A stretch of DNA of 13,148 nt, taken from positions 1 to 13,148 of the forward strand of contig CAYVZU010000114.1 in NCBI GenBank assembly GCA_964455935.1, given 5' to 3'. Of the stretch, positions 1 through 7,335 are shown in pieces. The notes beneath the pieces are model-generated. The model did not search any database. It worked only from the letters and a program-made list of their open reading frames with translations, and was not told the DNA's origin. A program made the position numbers and the translations under genes. The first letter of the stretch is position 1; each line of letters begins with the position of its first letter. Origin of the DNA: CAYVZU01 sp964455935 (GTDB taxonomy: Bacteria; Fibrobacterota; CAYVZU01).

Positions 1-383
1 ATCTTCCGGGCCAGCCGAGTTCGTCCCCGCCGGAGTTCTTCATTTGAGAGATCCTCTGCGCCGGCCGTGGTTCGATTCACCAGGTTGGTTACACCGCAGC
101 CGTACATGGGGAGTGTATCGTCCTCAAAGGGCGAGAGAAGCCGCGGGGTGAACCCGGCGCCGTGCAGGGCTTTCCAGAAGCGATTTCCCGGACGGGCAAA
201 ATGATGACCCACAGCTCCGGAATAGAGGCCAGGATTGATTCCGCAGAAAAGGATTTGTAAGCCCGGTGCGATAACGTCGGGAATCTGTTTGTCCATGGCG
301 GCTTTGAGTTGCACAGGGGTTGGCCGCCAGATTTTGGATGGCATGGCTCCCCGGATGGGTTTGATTCGGCTTGTCCGGCTCAC
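1..383 (-). CDS. mug: G/U mismatch-specific DNA glycosylase (Mug/TDG family), 3' end outside the window
   Basis: DNA repair enzyme that removes uracil or thymine mispaired with guanine and starts base excision repair. The visible residues carry the family signature GINPGL (its Asn is the catalytic Asn18 equivalent of E. coli Mug), followed by FARPGNRFWKAL and CGVTNLVNRTT, which closely track E. coli Mug. The second active-site motif (NPSGLS in E. coli) would lie beyond the window edge. I place the start at the GTG at 383. It overlaps the stop of the upstream FAD dehydrogenase (GTGA) and has GGAG eight bases upstream. An in-frame ATG at 344 (protein beginning MPSKIWRPTP) is the alternative and gives a length nearer to E. 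coli Mug, but its GGGGAG is too close to the ATG. The overlap suggests translational coupling. The family call is secure; the exact start is not. Confidence 0.9.
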   Translation of the reverse strand, partial: MSRTSRIKPIRGAMPSKIWRPTPVQLKAAMDKQIPDVIAPGLQILFCGINPGLYSGAVGHHFARPGNRFWKALHGAGFTPRLLSPFEDDTLPMYGCGVTNLVNRTTAGAEDLSNEELRRGRTRLARK

Positions 384-1969
384 TGATATTTCTCCGCGAT
401 CTTGTCCGCCGCGAGCATTCCGTCCAGCGCGGATGAGACAATTCCCCCGGCATAGCCCGCTCCTTCGCCGCACGGATACAGGTTCGCGATTCCGGTTGCC
501 GCTCCACTTGGGTCTCTACGAATGCGTACCGGCGAAGAGGTTTTTGTCTCAACGCCGATCAGCAGGGCCTCGCTCGAAACAAAGCCTCTGATCTTTTTGT
601 CGAAAAGGGGCAATGAGGCTCGAAGACATTCCGCAACGAATCCGGGCAGGAGTCGGTTGAGATCCGCTGGAACTGTGCCGGGCCTGTACGAAGATTTGGG
701 AAGATCCACGCCCGGCCGGCCGGCCAGAAAATCCGTGATCCGCTGAGCCGGCGCCTTGTAGTCGCCGCCGGCCGCGCGAAAAGCATCGGCTTCGATTCTT
801 TCCTGAAACTCGATTCCTGCAAAGGGATGGGCCGAGGGAAAATCCGCCGCATCCACCTTCACCACCAGCGCGGCATTGGCCCACGGCCCGCTTCGTCGGG
901 AGTTGGACATACCATTGACGGCCAAATGGCCCTGCTGAGCTGACGAGCAAATCACGGCGCCCCCCGGGCACATGCAGAAACTATACGTGGAGCGGCGCTC
1001 GTTGATATTGTGGACAAGGCGGTACTCGGCGGGTTCGCCCGCTTCCGTCCCGCGTTGCGATTGGTTGATGAAGCCCTGGGCGTGCTCGCACCGGACCCCT
1101 ATGGCAAACGGCTTTGATTCCATTTGGATGCCGCGGCCAAACAGCATTCGATAGCTATCCCGGGCCGAGTGGCCGATGGCCAGAACAACATCCGAGAAGT
1201 CTTCGGCGTCCCTTCGGCTTGTTCGAACCGAAACCAGCAGCCCTTTGCGCAGAACAATATCATCCGCCTTTTCCGCAAAGCAGATCTCCGCGCCATTTTT
1301 AATGAGGGTCCGGCGCAGCGTCTGCACGACCTGGCGGAGGATGTCCGTTCCAATGTGCGGGTGGTTCGCGGTGAGGATGGCAGCAGGGGCGCCCAGCTCG
1401 ACAAAGTTCTCAAGAATTTGTCGAACGCGCGGATCGTGTTTTCGCGTCACCAGTTTGCCATCGGAATATGTTCCGGCTCCTCCTTCGCCAAAGCAGATGT
1501 TGGATTCGCAATTCAGGAGACCTTTCATCGAGAGTTCGGCCACATCCTTGTCGCGGTTCTCGACCGCCTTGCCGCGTTCGAGCACTCGAACGGCAAACCC
1601 GTGCTCCGCAAGACGCAACGCGGCGAAATATCCTGCGGGTCCGCTCCCAACCACAATGATGCGCTTTCCGGCCCGATTAATCCTCGGAATGGGAGCGGTG
1701 TTGTTCAACTGTTGAACAATATTGATGTGAAGGGACTTGTTGAGCGACCGCAACCGGTCCAGGTCCGCGGGGTTGAGGCCCTGTGTCTCGACCTGAACCG
1801 TGTAGCAGTATGCCGGATGGTTTCTTTTCCGGAAATCGCGGGCCGCGCGCAGGATGGAGAGATTCGAAACGTCAAGCTGTCCAAATCCCGGCAACGAACG
1901 AACCTGCTCCAGCAATTGCTGCTGGATTCTCTCGTCCGGTGTGCGGATATTGGAAATGGAAAGTCTCAT
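380..1969 (-). CDS. FAD-dependent dehydrogenase, NAD(P)/FAD oxidoreductase (COG2509 type)
   Basis: A 529-residue flavoprotein, about the usual length for the uncharacterised COG2509 dehydrogenases. An N-terminal domain of about 100 residues precedes a classical FAD-binding Rossmann fold: VVGSGPAG at residues 106-113, with Glu131 at the end of the second strand, which should bind the FAD ribose. A second conserved block, NICFGEGGAGTYSDGKL, follows at about 157-172. The C-terminus has the flavoprotein motif NLYPCGEGAGYAGGI, which closes the FAD site. There is no signal peptide, so it is probably cytosolic. The physiological substrate of the family is unknown to me. Its stop codon overlaps the start of the mug gene, so the two are probably co-transcribed. 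No clear Shine-Dalgarno sequence precedes the ATG at 1969. The gene upstream on the same strand ends 64 bases away. Confidence 0.88.
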   Translation of the reverse strand: MRLSISNIRTPDERIQQQLLEQVRSLPGFGQLDVSNLSILRAARDFRKRNHPAYCYTVQVETQGLNPADLDRLRSLNKSLHINIVQQLNNTAPIPRINRAGKRIIVVGSGPAGYFAALRLAEHGFAVRVLERGKAVENRDKDVAELSMKGLLNCESNICFGEGGAGTYSDGKLVTRKHDPRVRQILENFVELGAPAAILTANHPHIGTDILRQVVQTLRRTLIKNGAEICFAEKADDIVLRKGLLVSVRTSRRDAEDFSDVVLAIGHSARDSYRMLFGRGIQMESKPFAIGVRCEHAQGFINQSQRGTEAGEPAEYRLVHNINERRSTYSFCMCPGGAVICSSAQQGHLAVNGMSNSRRSGPWANAALVVKVDAADFPSAHPFAGIEFQERIEADAFRAAGGDYKAPAQRITDFLAGRPGVDLPKSSYRPGTVPADLNRLLPGFVAECLRASLPLFDKKIRGFVSSEALLIGVETKTSSPVRIRRDPSGAATGIANLYPCGEGAGYAGGIVSSALDGMLAADKIAEKYQ

Positions 1970-2033
1970 GGATTAAAACAAAATGCACATTGCCAGGTCC
2001 AAAACGCGAGTGGGTCAAGGGCTGAGAATGGAA

Positions 2034-2993
2034 TCACCGAGAATCCCATCCCCACCCGTTCGTGCGCAATGTGAGCGTACCATTCTGATCCGTCCGCATT
2101 ACATTTGTGCACCCCGCGGCGGAAACGCGGGCGAGCATTTCGGGGTCGGGGTGGCCATAGGAATTGTAGCGGCCGCAAGAGATCGCGACCATTTCCGGGG
2201 AAACCGCGGCCAGCCAGGCGATTGAATTCGAGTTGCGGCTTCCGTGGTGTCCGGCAATTAATAGTTGGCTGCGCAGCTCGGCCCCTTGGACAACCAAAAG
2301 GCTTTCGGCCCAGGCCGGAAGGTCGCCGGGAAGGATGCAGGCCGCGTTCCCGATTTGCGCGCGAATCACAATGCTTTGGCCGTTTGTTGAGTCGCGACCC
2401 CAATCCGTGAAATTGTCAGGCGGCCACAAGCATCCGATGCGTGTGCCTTCAATACCGGCCAGAGTGTCGCCTGCTATAAGAGGGTACTGTGCGATGTTCA
2501 TGGAATCGCAGAACAGGGCGATTCCCTCATATTCCGGCCGGTACGGCCGGGTGTTGATCCAGAATATTCTGCGCACCGGCCGCGAGTTTGCCAGGGCAAA
2601 AAAGCCCCCGTAATGATCCGCGTCCACGTGACTCAAGATGAATGTCTCCACCGTGTCAATCGAGAGCGAATCCATAAGCCGGATCAGCACCGCACTGGAT
2701 TCCGCGGGGCCGGCATCATAGAGAATGTCGTGCCCGTTCTCGTCAGAAACCAAAACCGACAAGCCCTGGCCCACATTGAGGACGCGAACTGAAATCTGAG
2801 AATTGGCCTGGTCTGCCGGCTCAAGCATGCTGCAGCCATGGCACAAAATCAGCAGCAACATGGCGTGCAAGACCGGGCGAACAAGATGGACACGGCAATC
2901 GCCCTCCGTAGCGGCACTGCTGCGGCGGACGGGTGCCGTGTCCCTACACAAATTCTCTTTTATGCTCTTCATTCTGGATTCTGGTTTCTCCAT
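2034..2993 (-). CDS. Secreted metallo-beta-lactamase-fold hydrolase, ComEC C-terminal-domain-like
   Basis: Predicted metal-dependent hydrolase of the MBL fold. It resembles the C-terminal domain of the competence channel ComEC/Rec2, but the transmembrane channel domain is absent. Motifs seen, in order: VLNVGQG (71-77), DILYDAGP (89-96), the metal-binding SHVDADHYGG (121-130), LPGD (221-224), IAGHHGS (246-252), and the ComEC-like tail YGHPDPE (279-285) and RTDQNG (300-305). A hydrophobic segment, AMLLLILCHGC (44-54), preceded by Arg and His, looks like a signal sequence. The following cysteine could be lipidated, but the lipobox is poor. About 43 residues precede it, so the true start may lie downstream of the ATG at 2993; no start has a strong Shine-Dalgarno sequence. 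It follows the HHH/barrel gene by 6 bases, which implies one transcript and possibly joint work on extracellular DNA (inference). Confidence 0.85.
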   Translation of the reverse strand: MEKPESRMKSIKENLCRDTAPVRRSSAATEGDCRVHLVRPVLHAMLLLILCHGCSMLEPADQANSQISVRVLNVGQGLSVLVSDENGHDILYDAGPAESSAVLIRLMDSLSIDTVETFILSHVDADHYGGFFALANSRPVRRIFWINTRPYRPEYEGIALFCDSMNIAQYPLIAGDTLAGIEGTRIGCLWPPDNFTDWGRDSTNGQSIVIRAQIGNAACILPGDLPAWAESLLVVQGAELRSQLLIAGHHGSRNSNSIAWLAAVSPEMVAISCGRYNSYGHPDPEMLARVSAAGCTNVMRTDQNGTLTLRTNGWGWDSR

Positions 2994-2999
2994 TCAACT

Positions 3000-4547
3000 T
3001 TAATATTGCACTCCCATCCTCACCGAGGCCCATCCGGAGCCGGTCTCCTCCAGCGGGACGCCCAGGCTGGCCCGGATATTGGCGCGTTTGCCCACCCCGG
3101 TTTCATATGCAGCCCAAATACGCTGCGAAACCGTGGAGCCGTCCTGGTTCAGGTAATAGCGCAACCGGAATTCGTTGATCGGATTCGGCCGAAAAGCGGT
3201 TCCCAGCCAAACCGTGGTTGAGATGTCCTCGTCCCAAACAGCCCTCTCCCTGATTCCGGTTTCAATGTCCAGTGTACCGAAGCTCCTGGCGATTCCGATT
3301 TCCGGACGAACCATGAGCGTCTCGTCCAGATTGCGGCGCAATGCCAAAGTGGAATAGGATCGGACTCCCTTTCCCCATGGAATGCGCGTCGAAGCCCTTG
3401 CCTCCGCGCCGGTTTCCGGCGCGCCCGGGATCTGCCATGCCCGCAATCGAATACTGGCTTTCCCGTACGTCTCCGTGATTTGCACCCCTTGTTCGGCCGA
3501 AGCGGAAACGCGAAGAGACTCGTCGTCCACATGCGCAATGCTCCCCGACAGCACGCGGGTTGGGTTGCCGAGTGGAAACTGCGCCCCTTCCGGATAACGA
3601 TACAGCATCAGATTCAGGGCGCGGTCAGGAGTGTTGAATTCGCCGACCCAGGCGGCGCCGCCGAACTCGGAAAAAACGATCTCGCCGGAGACAATGTCTT
3701 TGAGGGCGCCAAAATAGAAGCCGCCCGTGGTCCCCCAGGGGGAGTCCTGGGTTTGGATTCCGACGTGCCCTTTCCGGAGCGGAAATTGATATTGTGCATA
3801 CGAGCCGATCACCCGAAGCTCGTTCGACTCCGCGTTGAGTTGCGCAACATATCCCGCTGCTTGAAAACTGAGCCGGGAAACCGAAGCGAAGAGCCCGTCC
3901 GGCTCATAGGACAGGGGGTCGATCAGGCTGCGTCCAAAATCCGCCGGAAAGTCGGGCCTGTGGATTGGTCGCGGATACGCATCGCCCAGAAGAATGCCTT
4001 TGGCCGCTCGTTCCAAAAAATTTCCAGCCGCAATGCGCATTTGCCGGGTCTCGAACAGCAGCGAGCGTGTGTTGAGGTAAGTGCCAAACGTGTCATCGAT
4101 GGCTTCGAGTCGCAGTTCCATGGGTCCTGCCCGGTTCTGCACCTGGCCCCGTTTGCGAAAATCGTTCTGCCGCGACCAGGACGGCGAGAGCCAGATCTGC
4201 GCTCCTCCACGAATGCTTCCCTGCTCCACCATGGGCTCGATCAGGCTCCATTTCTCGTGCTCAATCGGGCTGCGGCCCGCCTCCAGCAGAACCCGCAGGA
4301 GCGCCAGATCGCCGGGCACGATTCCCGGAACGGCCAGCAGGCGATTCAAATTCGCATTGGCCGATAACCGCACCGGGTGCTCGAACAAATCCAGAAGATC
4401 CCAAGCCTCGACTGAATCGAGAAGCCCTGCATTCAGGTCTTCCCACACCTGGTCGGCGGACTGGTAGGGGAGGAAGTCCGAGGAAAAGTCCTGGCCCAGG
4501 ATGGGATGGCATATCGTCAGGAGGAAGAAGAAAACAACGTCCCGCAT
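3000..4547 (-). CDS. Helix-hairpin-helix domain plus predicted outer-membrane beta-barrel protein
   Basis: A 515-residue envelope protein of unknown function. The N-terminus, MRDVVFFFLLTICHPILGQ, is a good signal peptide with probable cleavage after residue 18. At about residues 61-92 there is a ComEA-like helix-hairpin-helix, NANLNRLLAVPGI followed by a helix, of the sort that binds DNA non-specifically. The remaining ~400 residues alternate polar and hydrophobic positions, are rich in Gly, Tyr, Phe and Arg, and end in ...SVRMGVQY, a C-terminal aromatic typical of outer-membrane barrels. Proteins with this layout occur in FCB-group bacteria. I chose the ATG at 4547 because it begins the signal peptide and has AAGGAAAAGGG upstream; an in-frame ATG at 4610 would add 21 residues and bury the signal. 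The ComEC-like hydrolase follows 6 bases after its stop. Barrel topology is inferred from composition. Confidence 0.7.
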   Translation of the reverse strand: MRDVVFFFLLTICHPILGQDFSSDFLPYQSADQVWEDLNAGLLDSVEAWDLLDLFEHPVRLSANANLNRLLAVPGIVPGDLALLRVLLEAGRSPIEHEKWSLIEPMVEQGSIRGGAQIWLSPSWSRQNDFRKRGQVQNRAGPMELRLEAIDDTFGTYLNTRSLLFETRQMRIAAGNFLERAAKGILLGDAYPRPIHRPDFPADFGRSLIDPLSYEPDGLFASVSRLSFQAAGYVAQLNAESNELRVIGSYAQYQFPLRKGHVGIQTQDSPWGTTGGFYFGALKDIVSGEIVFSEFGGAAWVGEFNTPDRALNLMLYRYPEGAQFPLGNPTRVLSGSIAHVDDESLRVSASAEQGVQITETYGKASIRLRAWQIPGAPETGAEARASTRIPWGKGVRSYSTLALRRNLDETLMVRPEIGIARSFGTLDIETGIRERAVWDEDISTTVWLGTAFRPNPINEFRLRYYLNQDGSTVSQRIWAAYETGVGKRANIRASLGVPLEETGSGWASVRMGVQY

Positions 4548-4643
4548 GAGCCCTTTTCCTTCAGTGCTTTGTTGAGAACAGAAAATCCAATCTTCGAGAT
4601 GGCACAGCAAACCATTGTTTTGATGTCAATACCTCGGCTCTCT

Positions 4644-4673
4644 TTGACAACTTTTCCTGCAAACGTTTATTGT
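4644..4673 (+). promoter_or_regulatory. Predicted sigma-70-type promoter of the MFS gene
   Basis: A perfect -35 box TTGACA (4644-4649) is separated by 18 bases from TATTGT (4668-4673; 4 of 6 matches to TATAAT). Transcription would be expected to begin at about 4680, one base before the ATG of the transporter gene at 4681. That agrees with the absence of a Shine-Dalgarno sequence there. Confidence 0.45.
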
Positions 4674-4680
4674 TGTTTTC

Positions 4681-5928
4681 ATGGCCGTTTGGACGAAAGA
4701 GGAAAAATCCATTCTCTGGATCACGAGCGCGAACCATTATCTGGTCCATGCGTTTGAAATGGGCTTTCCCGCGCTTGTGATTCCTTTGTCGCAGTATTTC
4801 GGAATCAGCATGGCGGCCTCGTTCGCCCTTGGTCAGGGGCTGTACCTGGTATACGGGCTGGGATCGTTGCCGGCGGGACTGCTCAGCGACAAGTGGAACA
4901 TCAAATACATGCTGGCCATTGGCGGCTTAGGGGCGGCCGTGGCATCGCTGGCCGCGGCAGCGGCGCCGGGCCCAATTACTTTGATGATCGCCCTTACTGC
5001 GGTGGGGCTATTTGCCAGCATCTACCACCCGGTTGGGATTTCCCTCATCTCGCATGCCGTTTCGGCGCGGGGAAGGGCACTGGGGATCAATGGGGTTTTC
5101 GGCAATATCGGCATCTCCTCGGGTCCTTTGATTGCAGGCGTTTGCACTTATCTTTGGGGCTGGCGATCCGTTTACGTCTTCATGGCGATCCTGTCCTCTG
5201 TTATTGGCATTGCCGCGTTGTTTGTCCGGGCCATTCCCCAACACCATGACGAGAGTGTGCGGCCCAATCCGGAACCCGAACGTGAATTGGCCCGCTATTT
5301 CCTGATCATGTGCATTGTTGTTGTCCTCGGCGGCTTTCTATATAGGGCCGTCACGGTTTCCCTGCCGGCCTACATGGAGAAGTTTGGACCGGCTGCCGCC
5401 AGCGGAGTCACCGCGGCCGGCCGCAACCCCTTGGCGAACCTGACGGCAAGCCTGCTCATGTTTGGCGTTTACCTGGGCGGAATCGTGGGACAGTATTTTG
5501 CCGGGCGGTGGGCGGACCGCTATGACCTGCGAAAGCTCTACCTGCTTTTCTATATCCTTGTCATTCCCTTCGTGTTTTTAACCTCGATGGCCAGCGGTTA
5601 CGGCCTTGTTTGTGTCGCAGCGCTTCTCATGTTCTTTGAGCTGGGAATACAGCCCATTGAAAACAGCTTGATCGCGCGGCTGACACCGGTGCGGTGGCGC
5701 AGCACGGCCTATGGCTTAAAGTTCATTCTTGGTTTGGCGATCGGTTCCGTTGCCGTGGCCGGCGTGGGACTGATGCAAAGCCGGTTTGGCTTTCCGGCCA
5801 TTTACAGACTCTCGGCATTCAATGCAATTTTGGTCTCGCTGGCCGCCGCCATCTTGCTGTATTTTTCCAGAGGACAACGCCGAATTGCCAATCTGCACTC
5901 AAAAAGCCAAAGGGAGGTCCTTTCATGA
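4681..5928 (+). CDS. Major facilitator superfamily transporter
   Basis: Integral inner-membrane secondary transporter of 415 residues with the hydrophobicity pattern of 12 membrane helices. The MFS motif A, GLLSDKWNIKY (66-76), lies in the loop after the second helix, and YHPVG (115-119) with RGRALGINGVFGNIG (130-144) resembles the fosmidomycin-resistance (Fsr)-like branch. The substrate cannot be read from the sequence. Its downstream neighbours (Gfo/Idh, VOC, SDR and URO-D-like genes or relics) suggest an organic acid or sugar-derived substrate rather than a drug. The ATG at 4681 has no Shine-Dalgarno sequence and sits about 8 bases after a predicted -10 box, so the message may be nearly leaderless. 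Its stop overlaps the start of the next, now broken, reading frame (ATGA), which marks an original operon. It is transcribed divergently from the HHH/barrel gene. Confidence 0.88.
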   Translation: MAVWTKEEKSILWITSANHYLVHAFEMGFPALVIPLSQYFGISMAASFALGQGLYLVYGLGSLPAGLLSDKWNIKYMLAIGGLGAAVASLAAAAAPGPITLMIALTAVGLFASIYHPVGISLISHAVSARGRALGINGVFGNIGISSGPLIAGVCTYLWGWRSVYVFMAILSSVIGIAALFVRAIPQHHDESVRPNPEPERELARYFLIMCIVVVLGGFLYRAVTVSLPAYMEKFGPAAASGVTAAGRNPLANLTASLLMFGVYLGGIVGQYFAGRWADRYDLRKLYLLFYILVIPFVFLTSMASGYGLVCVAALLMFFELGIQPIENSLIARLTPVRWRSTAYGLKFILGLAIGSVAVAGVGLMQSRFGFPAIYRLSAFNAILVSLAAAILLYFSRGQRRIANLHSKSQREVLS

Positions 5929-6078
5929 AAAAGACGCTGCGCGTTTGCATTGTCGGGGCTGAAAAAGGGCACTCCACCAATTTTCACTGACCGGCTCTGA
6001 AACAGATTCAAACAGAGGATCCCAGTATCGAGTTAGCGTCCGTCTGCGATGCTATTCCAGCCCGGGCCGAAGAAGATG
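5925..6078 (+). pseudogene. N-terminal fragment of a Gfo/Idh/MocA-type oxidoreductase
   Basis: The frame starts well: AAAGGGAGG lies 7-8 bases before an ATG that overlaps the MFS stop. It reads MKKTLRVCIVGAEKGHSTNFH and then meets a TGA at 5988-5990. In the same frame beyond the stop it continues PALKQIQTEDPSIELASVCD..PARAEED, the expected second strand and helix of a Gfo/Idh/MocA Rossmann domain (…PALKQI…ELASVCDA…). The stop is therefore a nonsense mutation inside a relic, not a natural end. The rest of the dehydrogenase (about 300 residues) is missing; the frame runs directly into a VOC-family sequence at about 6079. The family call rests on a short stretch. Confidence 0.6.
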
Positions 6079-6285
6079 GAATCGTGCACATCTGCCTGGA
6101 AACCGATGATATGGAGCCTTCTGAAAAACTTGGACAAAGCCGGAATTGCGCATTCCGAAAAAACAATGGGAAGCGATCACACTTACCAGTTCTGGGTCAC
6201 GGACCCAGACGGCAACAGAATCGAGATCCAGCAATACACCGACCGGAGCGCCCAAATCACCGGCTTGGATGTTGGTCTCGTCTGA
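6079..6285 (+). pseudogene. C-terminal fragment of a VOC (glyoxalase/dioxygenase-fold) protein, frameshifted
   Basis: Reads IVHICLETDDME in the same frame as the Gfo/Idh fragment. It then shifts at about 6110-6122 into the frame SLLKNLDKAGIAHSEK…, followed by YQFWVTDPDGNRIEIQQYT, and stops at 6285. HICLETDD and DPDGNRIEIQQY are typical of the second half of VOC-fold proteins; the Glu in NRIEIQ is the usual metal ligand. The first half of the domain is missing and the remainder needs a frameshift, so it is unlikely to be functional. Reading frames that begin at 6049 or 6084 are artefacts of this mosaic. It was probably once a separate gene in the operon before an internal deletion joined it to the dehydrogenase fragment. 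Confidence 0.65.
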
Positions 6286-6297
6286 CATAATGCGGAT

Positions 6298-7215
6298 ATG
6301 AATGTAGGGCTCACGGGCATCACGGGACTAACCGGTTGGCATGTTTTCGAGGATCTGCGCACGGCGGGCCACCGGGTAATGGGCTTGGTGCGCGATGTGA
6401 ACTCGCCTACTGCGCGATGGATGGCCCAGCAGGGAGCTCTTCTAATTCAGGGGCAGATGGCGGACACGGAAAGCCTATCGCGCTTTATGCGGGAAGCCGA
6501 TGCCGTGGTTCACTGCGGCTATTCGAGAATGGAGGAGTGGAAGGAGCCCCGACGGTTCATGGTGGAAAACACCTTTGGCAGTCTGCACATGATCGACTTG
6601 GCGTCCCAAAAGAAAATCCCGTTTATCTTCATAAGTTCCGAAGCCGTGTTCAATGGACTTCCGGCCAACAGCGTCTTGGCCGAGAACTCGGGGATCCTCC
6701 CCAACGGCGGATATTCCGCATGGAAGGTTGCCACGGAAGCCTACCTGGTCTCGTATCGACGCGAACAAAAGCTCCGCTGCACTGCGTTGCGGCCGGGTCA
6801 CATCTACGGCCTTCGGCCACCGCCGGATGTTTTGCGTTCTCCCCATGCGGCGTGGGCTTCCGCGGTATTGAACAACGAGCCGCTTCAGGTAAAGAGAAAT
6901 CGAATGCATTCCACGCCGGTGGCCGCAGTTGCCAGGGCGGTTGTGCGTTGTCTGGAACCGGACCGGATGCTTTTGCCCGCCTATACCATTGTGGAAGACA
7001 AGCTGTTCGATACGCTTGAACTTGCCAAGGCCCTTGTGGCCGAAGCGCGATCAAGCACTCAAATTCCCGAAACGCCGGCTCCTGCCGCGCGGTCCCGCCT
7101 TGACAATACACACGGGGCTGCGCTGGTTGGGGAGTTACTGCAGGATCCCCAGAGCATCCACAAATTCGCCTCGGAATTGATCCGCACGCTAAAGAAAGAC
7201 ACTCGGATACCCTAG
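6298..7215 (+). CDS. NAD-dependent epimerase/dehydratase family protein (extended SDR)
   Basis: Intact 305-residue cytosolic oxidoreductase of the extended short-chain dehydrogenase family. It has the nucleotide-binding glycine motif TGITGLTG (6-13), VVHCGY (70-75) in place of the common NNAG-type strand, the conserved FISSEAVF (111-118), and the catalytic YSAWK (139-143; Tyr139, Lys143). The LRPGHIYG motif that typically follows the active site is also present. Such enzymes modify sugars or other hydroxylated small molecules; the substrate is unknown. It lies 12 bases after the VOC relic and shares its orientation with the MFS gene, so it was probably part of that operon. No strong Shine-Dalgarno sequence precedes the ATG at 6298 (only GCGGAT). 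It is the only intact enzyme left in the cluster. Confidence 0.85.
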   Translation: MNVGLTGITGLTGWHVFEDLRTAGHRVMGLVRDVNSPTARWMAQQGALLIQGQMADTESLSRFMREADAVVHCGYSRMEEWKEPRRFMVENTFGSLHMIDLASQKKIPFIFISSEAVFNGLPANSVLAENSGILPNGGYSAWKVATEAYLVSYRREQKLRCTALRPGHIYGLRPPPDVLRSPHAAWASAVLNNEPLQVKRNRMHSTPVAAVARAVVRCLEPDRMLLPAYTIVEDKLFDTLELAKALVAEARSSTQIPETPAPAARSRLDNTHGAALVGELLQDPQSIHKFASELIRTLKKDTRIP

Positions 7216-7248
7216 CTCGGACGGTTCCGCGGAGAATGAATCCCGCGG

Positions 7249-7335
7249 CTACGGCGAGTTATCCCGCCGCTCCCTGAACTCCTTGGGCGAAAGCCCCGCG
7301 AATTTCTTGAAGGTTGTGGCAAAGTGGCGTTGACT
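7249..7335 (-). pseudogene. C-terminal tail of an AraC-family transcriptional regulator (fragment)
   Basis: The minus strand encodes about 28 residues, SQRHFATTFKKFAGLSPKEF plus RERRDNSP, ending at a TAG (7249-7251). This is the diagnostic last helix-turn-helix segment of AraC/XylS regulators (FxxxFKKxxGxSPxxFR). Upstream on this strand the frame hits a stop at once and the similarity vanishes; the plus-strand uroporphyrinogen-decarboxylase-like relic begins at the same bases. Only the 3' end of the gene remains. It presumably belonged to a regulator of the neighbouring catabolic genes. Confidence 0.7.

Noticed and set aside
1124..2074. Long plus-strand reading frame (316 codons)
   Set aside because: It lies antisense to the well-supported FAD dehydrogenase and shows no domain pattern; a shadow frame of GC-rich coding DNA.
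3480..4367. Long plus-strand reading frame (295 codons)
   Set aside because: Antisense to the HHH/barrel gene, with an Arg-rich composition and no recognisable motif.
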